Source: Caecitellus pseudoparvulus
Taxonomy: Eukaryota > Bigyra: Bicosoecida
Assembly (NCBI GenBank): GCA_965644315.1
Contig: CBFFRQ010000061.1
Location: 1 to 64,000 of the forward strand
Length of the DNA: 64,000 bases
Direction: 5' to 3'
Shown: positions 49,301-57,815 of the stretch, in pieces
How positions within the stretch are numbered: the first letter of the stretch is position 1
Layout of the letters: the number at the start of each line of letters is the position of its first letter
Made by a program: the position numbers and the translations under genes
The notes under the pieces: model-generated
Databases searched by the model: none
Seen by the model: the letters and a program-made list of their open reading frames with translations, nothing else
What the model was told of the DNA's origin: nothing

Positions 49301-52300
49301 TTGCGAAGTGCGTCCGCCTTCAACGCGGCACGCTCATGCAGCCAGGCGTACTGTACCAAGATTGAAGCTGGCACAGACTGGGAGCCGACGATCGGCGCAG
49401 GAGCCCGGAAGCAGGGATGCTCGGCAGCCTCAGCAGGCAGCTTCCCTTCTCCCATCAAGGGAAGCATGTCCCCGACTACATCGCCGGATAGGGCAGGCAC
49501 AGGCAGGAACAGCGTCCGCTGCAGCCGGGCAGACACCTCGCCGTCCGCATGGCCCACACCTCCCGCCCCTGGCGCTCCAAACTGTTGCGCGGCATGCAAG
49601 GCAAGTGCACTGGAGCCGATGGCACACCAACCCCGTCCTTCGCGCAGCATGGCGGGCTGCAGATTGGCGGAGGAAGGAGGGGTTGCAGGCAGCCTGGCAG
49701 TCTGAGCAACGAGCGCCGTGAGGCAGCGAGCAGGGCGCAAGCCTGCGTCTGGCGTCGCAGACTGCAGCGGCATGTTCCCAGCACTGCCCGTGCCACCCTT
49801 GCGCGCATCCCCAGAGCCCCAAGCAGGCAGGTACCACCCGTGAGCTCCAGGCACACCGGCTCCATTCCGGCGCACAGCTACACCTGCACAGTATGCCAGG
49901 TCATAGCCACCCGTGAACACTGTGAAGAGAGCCCGCAGTACATCTGCCGGGCTGTGGCCGGAGCCGAAGTCAGGCAGCGCAGCGGCACCGGGACATGAGG
50001 CGAACGCATCTTGCAGCAGCCGCTCTTGGAGCCACAGCCCCAGATGAGGCAAACTGCTCTCCAAGGTGTCTGAGTCAGGTGCAGGACTGGGCCCCGCCGA
50101 CGTCGGCGTGACGATGCGCTTGAGCAGTCCCGACAGCACGTTCAGCGGCAAGCCATTCGCAACGACAGACCAGCGTGCACCGCCCCACACCACTCCCAAC
50201 GGACGTCCCAGCAGCGAAGGAGAGGCCACTTCACCAAGGTCAGTGAGGGCGTGGGAAGGTGTCAGGGACTCGGTTTGCCTGGAGGTCACATCCTCCTCTG
50301 CCTCCGCAGGGGGGTGCTGCTCACCGCGCAGCTGCTCGTCGGCTGCCGCGGCGAACTTGCCCACTTCCAGCGTGCCCCGCTGCCTCTGCGACAGTGTGAA
50401 AGTGGAAGACACCTTAACCAACGCAGGACTAAGGGGGCCGCCGGAGGGTGGGCACACCCCTTGTGCAGTGCTGGCGCCCAGTGTGCCCAACCACTCACGC
50501 GGTAGGGGCCGGTAGTCGAAAAACCACTCCGGAGGCCACAGGACGCCGTTGCCCTTCGTGAAGTAATACCGGAAAGCTTGATTGGAACCTCCTCCAAAGG
50601 ACGGCTGACAAGCAGCTGCAGCTTGCACGTCACTGCCTCCCCCGGCCTGCCCCTCAACAGATGGCGGGGCGCTGCTCGGCGTGCCAGGCGGCTCGTCCCG
50701 CACGATGCCGACAGACACGGCAAGTTGCAGCGTGCCCAGGCGGTGAGACGAGACGGGAATGACAAAGTCATGTTTCTGCTTCGTGAGGCCCACCCCCGCA
50801 GCGACAAAGGGCAGGAAGTGCAGGGCGGCCTTGCCTTCAAAGCGTTCGTGGAAGACGCGCTTCTCGAAACGCACGACGTCGTGGGGCCGTGCCCATGACG
50901 CCAAGACCAGCCGCGCCTGGGGAATGGGCAGAGGGATGTCCCCTGCCTCCCCGCTGTCCCCTGCTCCAACCTGGTCGTACACACGCATGCCCAGTGGCGG
51001 CCCTGGGGCGGCGCCACCACGCCCCTCCCCCGCCCAATGCGAGCTGCCAGCAAAGGACATGGAGCCGAAGCCAGAGGAAGCGGCAGAGGCAATGCCTGTA
51101 GCGTCGCCCTGAACTGACGTGCCTCCTTGCATGGCCATGTGGTCCACGGCATCAAAACCTTCGCCGTCCTCCTCACCGTCCACCGTGCGCACGACGCCGA
51201 CCACCTTGCCCACCTTGTCGCACGCGACGTATCGCGTAAAGACAGCGATGAGGTCAAGAGTCACAGTTTGCGTGGACAGCATCTGGACAATAGTCGCAGG
51301 GGAGGCGACGATGTAGTGCACCTTCAGCGCGTTGATGCCCACGACACTGCCCAAGGCGCCTGAGCCGGTGCCCTGCACGGGCAGGCGGCACTTGAACGGC
51401 ACTCGGTGTTCGTCGTGCAGGACACTGTACCTCCATTCGAGGTGCCGCACTTGCTTTGCGACAGAGGGTGAGACGTGCCGCACAACACGCCCAATGTCTC
51501 CCGCAGAGCTTGAACCCACAGACGCCTGTGCAGCGGCGACATCAGCATCGGCAGCTGCGAGGAGCGCTTCGTCCTCTGTCACACTGGGCAGGCCTTGGAA
51601 GTGACGGAAGAAAAACACGACCCGGAACTGGTGCAGGCGCTCTGCAGGTAGCCCTGCGACTGCTGCTGCCGCATGCACATCCCCAATTGGCACCCGCGTG
51701 AGGCGGCCGATGTGGGGTAGATTGGCAGGCACATGTGCCAGGCGCCGAGCTGCAGAGGAGGCCCCGGACTTGTCTCGCGTCCGTGTGTTCACAGCCACGT
51801 TCAGCAGGCTGGCCACCACGACTCCACGCGTGACGGGCTTTAGCAGTGCCAAGTTCTTCAGTTCAATGGCTGTCCGCACGGCTGCCCGGCGCGCTTTCAC
51901 GCTGCCGTACTCCTGCAGCACGCCAGCTGCCCCTTGCCTGTGCACTTCTCGGGTGGCTATGGGGCCTGTGTCGTCCCACTCATGATCCTCAGAAAAGTCC
52001 ATGTCATCCCGCCCAGATGCGGCAGCGAAGGAGGCTGTATCAGCCATCGCCTCCAGCACAGCGTTCGGCTGCGTAATGGGCAACTTGGACAGCAGCGCAT
52101 CAACCCAGGTGGGGTTCTCCGACAGTGCGTCCACCACCGCCGAAACGAGGGCCCACGGCACATCCCCAGCCTTGACACGAGAAGGACTCACACCCCGGTG
52201 CAGAGAGCCTACACCTTGCGACACAGAGAATGCTGCCTGCACCGCGCGGGAAAAACGCTCATCAAATGTGAGTGGGTCGCCGCCAACCTTGCCCTTGCTC

Positions 52301-55300
52301 TCACTCGTCATGGCAGAGGGAAAAGGAGGGGAGGGACCGAAGCTGGGGGGGCTTCCCACCAGGGATGTCTCCCGCGCCGCCAAGTGCTGCTGGGCTGCCG
52401 AAGATGCCTCGTCGAAGGCTGCCCGTGCAGCCACAGTCATGAGCTCATACGCAGAGGACAGGGCGCCCGCTGTGCCCGGGCGGTCCCCTGACCCCGTTGT
52501 CTCGCCGCCTATTTGCTGCAGACCAGAGAGCCCTGTGACCACGCCGTCCTTGCGAGACTCGGGCAGCGGCCCCAGCGCCTGCACACCGATGGTGCCCACC
52601 AGCTCAGCGGACGCCGAGTAGCGCCCCTGCCCCTCCTCGAAGCCCGGCACGACACTCACGTCATCTGCGGGCATGCCCGCTTCAGCCCGCTGGGTCTGCC
52701 GCTTGCGAATGGCGTGGGAGATGTCTCCGCTGTCTCCGTCATCCGAGGCGCTCCACGCGTCGTCGCCCTCCTGCGGGCCGCCCCAGCCGCCCCGCGCTGG
52801 GGCCAGGCTCCCCACGCCACTGGCCGAGCTGTCCTCAGCGCCGGAAGATGTGCCCGACTGGCCACTAGTTGACACCAGGCGGCGTCTACGCCTGCGGTGG
52901 CTGGCACGCTCAGCGTCTTGCCGTCGTCTGCGCTGCTCCCCCTCTCGCGCCCAGTTCATCACCGCACCGCCGCCGTCGCCCGGGCCCTTCGTGGACTGAT
53001 CCGCCTCTCCACGCATCGCGCCGCTGCCGAGAACTGACGCAAGGGGGCGAATGGGCACCTTCGCATGCTCGGCGGCGACAGCCTGGCCCAAGGGCGAGTG
53101 CATGTTGCTGAGAGTCGGGTGCAGTCCGATTGCCGAGGCAAACTCCTTGGCCACAGTTTGCAGCTTTCGTTGCGCTTGGTACACTGCATAGCACAAATTG
53201 CACACAGACACCTTGTTATAAGCGGTGGCAGCCAGCAGGCTGTCCCCTGCTGAGCTCGCACTGGGGTTCAGGGCGCTAGCGACGCCCTCTGCCGCAGCTG
53301 GCAGTCCACCCCGCTGCCCTGACTGGGCTGATGAGGAGCCAATTTGTGCACTGGCTACTGCCTGACTCAGCCACCCAGCCGACCAGCCTCTGTGCTGCAG
53401 TGACTGTGCAACTGTAGACAACATGTGCTTCGAAAGTTGCACGGAAAGTGCGGGGCGCAGCGCGGCAGCTTCGGCACCCCCTAGGTGGGCATCGCTCTTT
53501 CGCGAAGCAGCAGCCAGTGCCTGGTCAGACATGCCGAAGAGGGTTCCAGTTTCACGCAGCTGCTTGTCGTGCTCTGCTTGTTGCCTGCGTGCCGCGCGCT
53601 GTGCTCTCGCTTTGGCCCTGCGCTCGTCCAAGCCTCGTTGCAAGCGGCTGGAGTGGTCTTGAGCTTGCTCGATCAGCGCAGCCGTCGTGGCTGCGCTGTT
53701 GCTGTGTCGATTGGCAGCCACCGCTGTTGCGTACTGCTCCGTGATGCCCAGCAGCCCTGCCGCTGCTGGCTCGCCAGCGTGCCGCGCATGAGTCAGGCGC
53801 TGACTGACGGTGCGCCGCAGTGCCGCAGTGGAAGACTGCAGGCTAGTACTTAGGCCGTGGAAGGCAACGGAGTCGGGCGACGCTGCTGCTCGCTGAGACA
53901 GCGTGCGCTGCAGCGCTGCCGAGCTGCCGAACGACTGCACGGAGGAGACAGACTGGGATTTCGTGGGGGACCAGCTAAATGGAGACTGCCCGGCTCCCTG
54001 CCCTGCCCCCGCCGCCCCTGCCTGTGCTCCAGCGTCACGCTGGGTGGGCCAGGGCTTCAGGGGATCTGCTGCTTGCATGGTGGCGTCCACCCCCGCCACC
54101 AGGTCATCCACTGACTGAATGTGTGCCAGCAGCTTGGCGGTGCCCTTCAGCGAGCGAGGCAGCAGTCCGCGACTGGAATACGTGGAGGAAGTCACGCCTG
54201 CCGTCGTCATGCCGTCAACAAACTCGGCCGCTTTCGAAAGAGGTGCGCGGTGCTGCCCAGACAGCACCAAGTCCTCGTCACCAGCTTCGGCTGCTGCGAC
54301 CTGCCGCTGCGCTGCCGTGGCAGCCAGGCGCGGCGCTGCAGCTGTGCCACTGTCGATTTTCGCAGCAACTTGGCCCATGCGAGAGCGGTGTGCGTCTTTG
54401 ATGTGTCCGTCTGCGCTGTCCCCCTTTCTCCACATCCCACCTGAAGCGTGGAAGGCTGCCAAGCTGTCCAAGTGCCCGCCCCACTCTTTCCCCGCTCGCA
54501 GGTGACCCATGGCATCCGTCAAGCCTGCCTGGCGTGCAGCCCCGCTCACGCCAGTCGGCTGCGTCGATGAGCCGCCCTGCTCGTGGGGCATACTTGCCCT
54601 CAAACTCATGCCAAGCCCCCCCACGCCTGCCCCTTCAGAGGTGCGCTCCGGCACCATGCCCCCCCGTGCCGCCACCGCCTCGCGGGCCATTGCAGCAGCT
54701 TCCTGAAGAAACACCGTGTGGGCAGGCATGAGCTCCTGCGGTGTGAAGCGCAGACGGCACAAGTGGCACATGCGACTGGCCACTGCCCTCGCCCGAACGT
54801 CGCTGGACACGCCACCCCCCCTGACACAGCTGCGCAGACCGCTAGCTTGCGCCAAGTGCAGCTGCCCGTCCAGGGGAATGTCATCAGCAGACGCAAACCC
54901 CAACTCGCGCACAAAGCCTTGCACCGCCTTGGCCATGCCAGCCACGTTGTCGGCAGGTGCGACCTGCAGCGCCGAGCCGCCGTGCATCAGTTGCTCGGCC
55001 AAAGATAAGGTCTCCTCGGCAGAGGAGGATGTTTGAGCGAGTGCCGACGACCCTGCTTCGCCCTGCTCCCCGCCTGTGTCCGCCTTACCTTCGTTGCCAG
55101 CTGCGCTGGGGCGTGTGGACCGCTGCCTGTGCAGCAAGGCAGCAGCTGACGATGCGAGAGCCTGGGACTGGTCTGCTTGCGAGCCGTCCCCACGCGCGCG
55201 CAGCTCCTCCAGCTCAGCTTGCGTGGGGAGAGCGGAGTCCGAATCGCTGCTGTCCAGATCTGGGCTGGCGGGCGGAGCGGCGAACGCTGACACGGGCCCC

Positions 55301-57198
55301 TCCCCGCTGCCCCGTCCGCTGCCGGGCCGCGGGGAGGAAGAGGGGGCTGTGTGAGCATGAGCCTGCAATGCACCCGGTGTGTGCCCGAGCCAGTGCAGCA
55401 CGCGCTTCAGGCGCACTGCGCGTTGCTCGGCGGCGGGCGTCAGCTTAAACGCTTTGACTTGCAGCATCCACCACAAGCCTGCATCATCCTTCACAAAGTC
55501 AGCCGTGAGCCACTGCATGCCGCACGTGGCAGGCCCATCTCCGTGGGCGCTGGAGGCCCAGCCCCAAGCGGAAGGCACCCCTGCACAAATGGCTTTCACC
55601 AGCTGCCGAGTGCGGCGGATGGGCTCTTGCACTGCCCGCCCCGCCATGCGTGTCGCAGAGAAGACGCCAGCCTGTGCCACTGCGAGGGAAGACAGGCTGA
55701 AGGACTGGCCGTCTGCGCGGTGCTGGTGGGTGTCCTCTCCGCCTTCCCCGCTCAGCAAGGCGGTGGACACGGTGAAGCGGCGCGTCAGATCCGCCTCCTC
55801 AGCGGCAGACACGCCCCCAACGCGGCTCACAGGGACGCCTGCTGCCCCTGTGCTGGCTCCAGCTGCATCATCCACGATGCCTGCATCTGGCGGGGGCGCG
55901 AGCAGGTGCTCGACTCGCCTGCTGGCCTGACGAGGCTGCCCAGCTTCGTCCCTTGGCGCGAGTGTGAACACGTACTCCCCGCCACAGTGCATGGCGAGGA
56001 CAGTGGGGGGGGACCCCGCCTTCCACGTGCAGCGGTACACCAAGGGGGAACGCCCCTTGCTCTTGACATACGCCTGCACCAGGAACTTGTCGCGGTCTGC
56101 CGTGTGCAGGCGGGGGGCTAGGGAGGGGCCAGGCAACACCGCCACCTCCGAGCGGCAAGCACCAGCCCACCGGGCAGCACTCTTCATGACGGCAAGGGGT
56201 GTGATGCGCAGGTCAGCGCCCAGCTCTGCCTGTCGATTAGCCAGGCGCTCGTGCCTCAACTGGGACGTGGCGCGTTTCGTCGCAGGTGCAGCTGCCGCGC
56301 TGGCGGGTCGCGCAGACTGGGTCAGACTGCCCCGTCCAGAGGCCAGCGTGCGTCCCAGAGACGCAGACTTGGGTCGCCATGATGTAGAACGGGACGTTGA
56401 CGCCTGGAGGGCTTCCTGGCTGAAGCCACTGACGTCCTGTTGGGGAGCTGGGCTGCCAAATGCAGGCGGTGAGGCGAGGGGTGAGGCGGCGGGAGATCGC
56501 CCAGTGGACTTGACTGGCGCCACGCTCAGCGGGGCAGAGCTAGGCTGGGGAAGGGGCCCTCTTGCAGACGGTGCCGCCGGGCTGGCGGCTCGAGCTCGCA
56601 GGCGACCCGCTGCCAGCTCGGCGGCCGTGCCGAGGTCGAAGCAGGAATGCGCCACACACGCCTTGCGGAAGGGGGCGATCCACTTGTCGTCCAGGCTGCC
56701 CCCCAGCTTCACAGTCAGAGTGGGCTCGGCCCCGTCGTCGTAGGCGTGTCGAGTGGACAGCCAGGCGGTGTCGGTGCCGTCGCTGATGAGGGTGTGGGGC
56801 AGGCGCAGTCCAGTCAGCGGGCGCCCAGAAGCCGCCTGCAGCGCCAGCCACAGCAGGGAGTCCACACCTGGTTGAAAGGGCAGGTGTGAATAGTACTCTG
56901 CTGACAGCTCAGGCCACGCATCGTGGGCGTTGGCTGCGGCAACGGCTTCCTCCGCTGCGCTGCGACGACGGGGCGGCTGTGGCTCGGGGTGCCGCTCCAC
57001 AACCTGACTGGCAACGGGTGCAGCGGAGGACACAAGGGGCGACGAGGGGGCGGTGTGCTCTTCATGGTCGGAAGTGGCTCCGCCGACAACCCCTTCAAGG
57101 CCGACGCTGGTGATGAAGGTGTCCGGGTCGTGCTGGGCCGTCTTTGCCTCATCGCTGAAAGCCACTCCCCGTTGCTCCACCGGTCTGGAGGACTCCAT
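46324..57198 (-). CDS. Giant EF-hand-containing protein of unknown function
   Basis: 3,624 residues without introns, from ATG at 57198 (the frame is open slightly further, but with no ATG). Mostly low-complexity Ser/Ala/Gly/Gln sequence separated by short conserved-looking blocks. Near residue 570 is 'WLTADFVKDDAGLWWMLQ'. CxxC pairs lie near 818 (CHLCRLRF) and 1333 (CNLCYAVY), perhaps a zinc site. Near 2990 is an EF-hand loop, 'DSNVTGDVDIGEL', with acidic or polar residues at the calcium positions. No signal peptide or membrane helix is seen, so it is probably cytosolic. Very large proteins with isolated EF-hands and 'FLQVK'-like blocks are often flagellar or cytoskeletal in protists; that is inference. 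It is followed closely by GluRS. Confidence 0.75.
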   Translation of the reverse strand: MESSRPVEQRGVAFSDEAKTAQHDPDTFITSVGLEGVVGGATSDHEEHTAPSSPLVSSAAPVASQVVERHPEPQPPRRRSAAEEAVAAANAHDAWPELSAEYYSHLPFQPGVDSLLWLALQAASGRPLTGLRLPHTLISDGTDTAWLSTRHAYDDGAEPTLTVKLGGSLDDKWIAPFRKACVAHSCFDLGTAAELAAGRLRARAASPAAPSARGPLPQPSSAPLSVAPVKSTGRSPAASPLASPPAFGSPAPQQDVSGFSQEALQASTSRSTSWRPKSASLGRTLASGRGSLTQSARPASAAAAPATKRATSQLRHERLANRQAELGADLRITPLAVMKSAARWAGACRSEVAVLPGPSLAPRLHTADRDKFLVQAYVKSKGRSPLVYRCTWKAGSPPTVLAMHCGGEYVFTLAPRDEAGQPRQASRRVEHLLAPPPDAGIVDDAAGASTGAAGVPVSRVGGVSAAEEADLTRRFTVSTALLSGEGGEDTHQHRADGQSFSLSSLAVAQAGVFSATRMAGRAVQEPIRRTRQLVKAICAGVPSAWGWASSAHGDGPATCGMQWLTADFVKDDAGLWWMLQVKAFKLTPAAEQRAVRLKRVLHWLGHTPGALQAHAHTAPSSSPRPGSGRGSGEGPVSAFAAPPASPDLDSSDSDSALPTQAELEELRARGDGSQADQSQALASSAAALLHRQRSTRPSAAGNEGKADTGGEQGEAGSSALAQTSSSAEETLSLAEQLMHGGSALQVAPADNVAGMAKAVQGFVRELGFASADDIPLDGQLHLAQASGLRSCVRGGGVSSDVRARAVASRMCHLCRLRFTPQELMPAHTVFLQEAAAMAREAVAARGGMVPERTSEGAGVGGLGMSLRASMPHEQGGSSTQPTGVSGAARQAGLTDAMGHLRAGKEWGGHLDSLAAFHASGGMWRKGDSADGHIKDAHRSRMGQVAAKIDSGTAAAPRLAATAAQRQVAAAEAGDEDLVLSGQHRAPLSKAAEFVDGMTTAGVTSSTYSSRGLLPRSLKGTAKLLAHIQSVDDLVAGVDATMQAADPLKPWPTQRDAGAQAGAAGAGQGAGQSPFSWSPTKSQSVSSVQSFGSSAALQRTLSQRAAASPDSVAFHGLSTSLQSSTAALRRTVSQRLTHARHAGEPAAAGLLGITEQYATAVAANRHSNSAATTAALIEQAQDHSSRLQRGLDERRAKARAQRAARRQQAEHDKQLRETGTLFGMSDQALAAASRKSDAHLGGAEAAALRPALSVQLSKHMLSTVAQSLQHRGWSAGWLSQAVASAQIGSSSAQSGQRGGLPAAAEGVASALNPSASSAGDSLLAATAYNKVSVCNLCYAVYQAQRKLQTVAKEFASAIGLHPTLSNMHSPLGQAVAAEHAKVPIRPLASVLGSGAMRGEADQSTKGPGDGGGAVMNWAREGEQRRRRQDAERASHRRRRRRLVSTSGQSGTSSGAEDSSASGVGSLAPARGGWGGPQEGDDAWSASDDGDSGDISHAIRKRQTQRAEAGMPADDVSVVPGFEEGQGRYSASAELVGTIGVQALGPLPESRKDGVVTGLSGLQQIGGETTGSGDRPGTAGALSSAYELMTVAARAAFDEASSAAQQHLAARETSLVGSPPSFGPSPPFPSAMTSESKGKVGGDPLTFDERFSRAVQAAFSVSQGVGSLHRGVSPSRVKAGDVPWALVSAVVDALSENPTWVDALLSKLPITQPNAVLEAMADTASFAAASGRDDMDFSEDHEWDDTGPIATREVHRQGAAGVLQEYGSVKARRAAVRTAIELKNLALLKPVTRGVVVASLLNVAVNTRTRDKSGASSAARRLAHVPANLPHIGRLTRVPIGDVHAAAAVAGLPAERLHQFRVVFFFRHFQGLPSVTEDEALLAAADADVAAAQASVGSSSAGDIGRVVRHVSPSVAKQVRHLEWRYSVLHDEHRVPFKCRLPVQGTGSGALGSVVGINALKVHYIVASPATIVQMLSTQTVTLDLIAVFTRYVACDKVGKVVGVVRTVDGEEDGEGFDAVDHMAMQGGTSVQGDATGIASAASSGFGSMSFAGSSHWAGEGRGGAAPGPPLGMRVYDQVGAGDSGEAGDIPLPIPQARLVLASWARPHDVVRFEKRVFHERFEGKAALHFLPFVAAGVGLTKQKHDFVIPVSSHRLGTLQLAVSVGIVRDEPPGTPSSAPPSVEGQAGGGSDVQAAAACQPSFGGGSNQAFRYYFTKGNGVLWPPEWFFDYRPLPREWLGTLGASTAQGVCPPSGGPLSPALVKVSSTFTLSQRQRGTLEVGKFAAAADEQLRGEQHPPAEAEEDVTSRQTESLTPSHALTDLGEVASPSLLGRPLGVVWGGARWSVVANGLPLNVLSGLLKRIVTPTSAGPSPAPDSDTLESSLPHLGLWLQERLLQDAFASCPGAAALPDFGSGHSPADVLRALFTVFTGGYDLAYCAGVAVRRNGAGVPGAHGWYLPAWGSGDARKGGTGSAGNMPLQSATPDAGLRPARCLTALVAQTARLPATPPSSANLQPAMLREGRGWCAIGSSALALHAAQQFGAPGAGGVGHADGEVSARLQRTLFLPVPALSGDVVGDMLPLMGEGKLPAEAAEHPCFRAPAPIVGSQSVPASILVQYAWLHERAALKADALRNRGSNATTFLSSLRRGGEPGSSKRDGRRASSVVQEDSSVPLMSVRSRTGPSASVDTPPRQHGPDAPSELEVSTSALSLPSPQDGHGTRHGFRPELHPDSKWTVVRQALREGTFKPGGRARLTPSIWLSLAALLESNWRPPEQVDRQAVVVQAAMQALGLHSSKHDRNRRKGRGGRAPSDARLGSTAGSARTPLAESSMPSPFSGKAGFPPVPESTDTPLADSTGTLEPAAHGGKGMEVRDSSRLPLSGPSDRRLTWGDLCAALQAREVSDLRHAAASAEQEGKLDVPLLHKLPIVIAVAEDGRASVPAQVVPDTVLAALSRRAGVQMFVPFDVPTAHSPALALRDSRHRQLRRQVLFRQLFHLADSNVTGDVDIGELRATLLQEGQLYLAETRKLLATRQPCTRADLLGSLCSGIETRRFMARWLLQDAALNGLMGAYVESAAGRLSYLEWMAVAECAFHLATARGHPLSAVVWGFSDSLGREAPVMAADRYCACSLHLQLQLQGTVVAAQQVALGSPLTVSSVTGKLLPSPGGHQLQRGAQTPFAPPGMTAPARGASLVVDTQTPEADAATPWGLPPARPADLASRQAAALPVSFACASLPLHCDPGVVFLGKGGVISQVRHTRSSTPHLSAPELVWGGGSALSQHSDSGSSEVGTYQPSLASPHREPQLLPPSSPPVRAWDVAAAPGPRTPPKAETVHAQVRIAARKGATSTPWSKPAAKAPSPGPRRRRRRAGDPQHSSGLLASATVGSAKALPPGYVPSPQQLRGEEGMHSALQDMLAAQGARQEGWEDDGAFSPATHLLRPSSPLHTDKAGSQAAKARRRPRPASAVPRQASKGQGGSHARLRLAASKRRRPASALPSTTPMVRGGGEARLAPKAAWEGEHRSASASRKPRRAGSRRGRRKGLTLRSVGSAAGMDRIGGKRIRKARLEKGLPPKGMGGSGSVGGGASSLGAGSAWGHGGQAHSEASFHLHAGPGDGDSFVDPFSTDL

Positions 57199-57815
57199 CA
57201 GTGCCTGCCTGATCACCCACGCAGATATTCAAGAGTGTATCTCTTGAGGCTGTTGGGCTTCAACCTTCCAAACGTCCCCAGTTCGCTTCAATTCTGAGGA
57301 AAAGAGGGGGCGTGCGTTGGACGAAACGCTGACATGAAACCCTGCCCCGCAACGGCAGCCCGTCGGCGGCGCGCCTTTCCACGCTCATGGCACAGATACA
57401 TTGCACACGTGTGTACTCACGATTTTTATTGCCGCTGATGCCGACGTCGCAGTCCTCGGGGCAACAGGGAGCTGGAGGCGCTCTGCGGCAAGAATCGCCT
57501 TTGGGCTAGGTCGCAACGACTCTTGGCTGTGTTTCTCTGGAGACGAGCTGGTTTGCAAAGTACGGCGGAAAGGGGCGCCAAAGCATGGATCCCTATCGCC
57601 TGTATAGTCTGCTTCTGGTTTTTTGCGTGGGTCTGTCCACTGCACGTGCCTTGGTCGTGCCATTCGCCTGCTGTAGGCTCAGTGGTGCCGGCATGGCCAC
57701 GTCCCAGTACCTCCGCACATCCACCACTCCTGCCAAAACACCCATGCCAACAAGGGAAGTACTCAGCCACCCCCCCCCTCATTGCCAGTACTTCACACTC
57801 ACACCCCCTCGCGTC
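57199..57815. promoter_or_regulatory. Divergent promoter region, EF-hand giant and protease-fusion genes
   Basis: About 617 bp between divergent start codons. It is noticeably less GC-rich in 57200-57650 than the coding flanks. An in-frame ATG at 57585 would extend the protease by 77 residues, so part of this could be coding. No repeat or RNA gene is seen. Confidence 0.4.
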
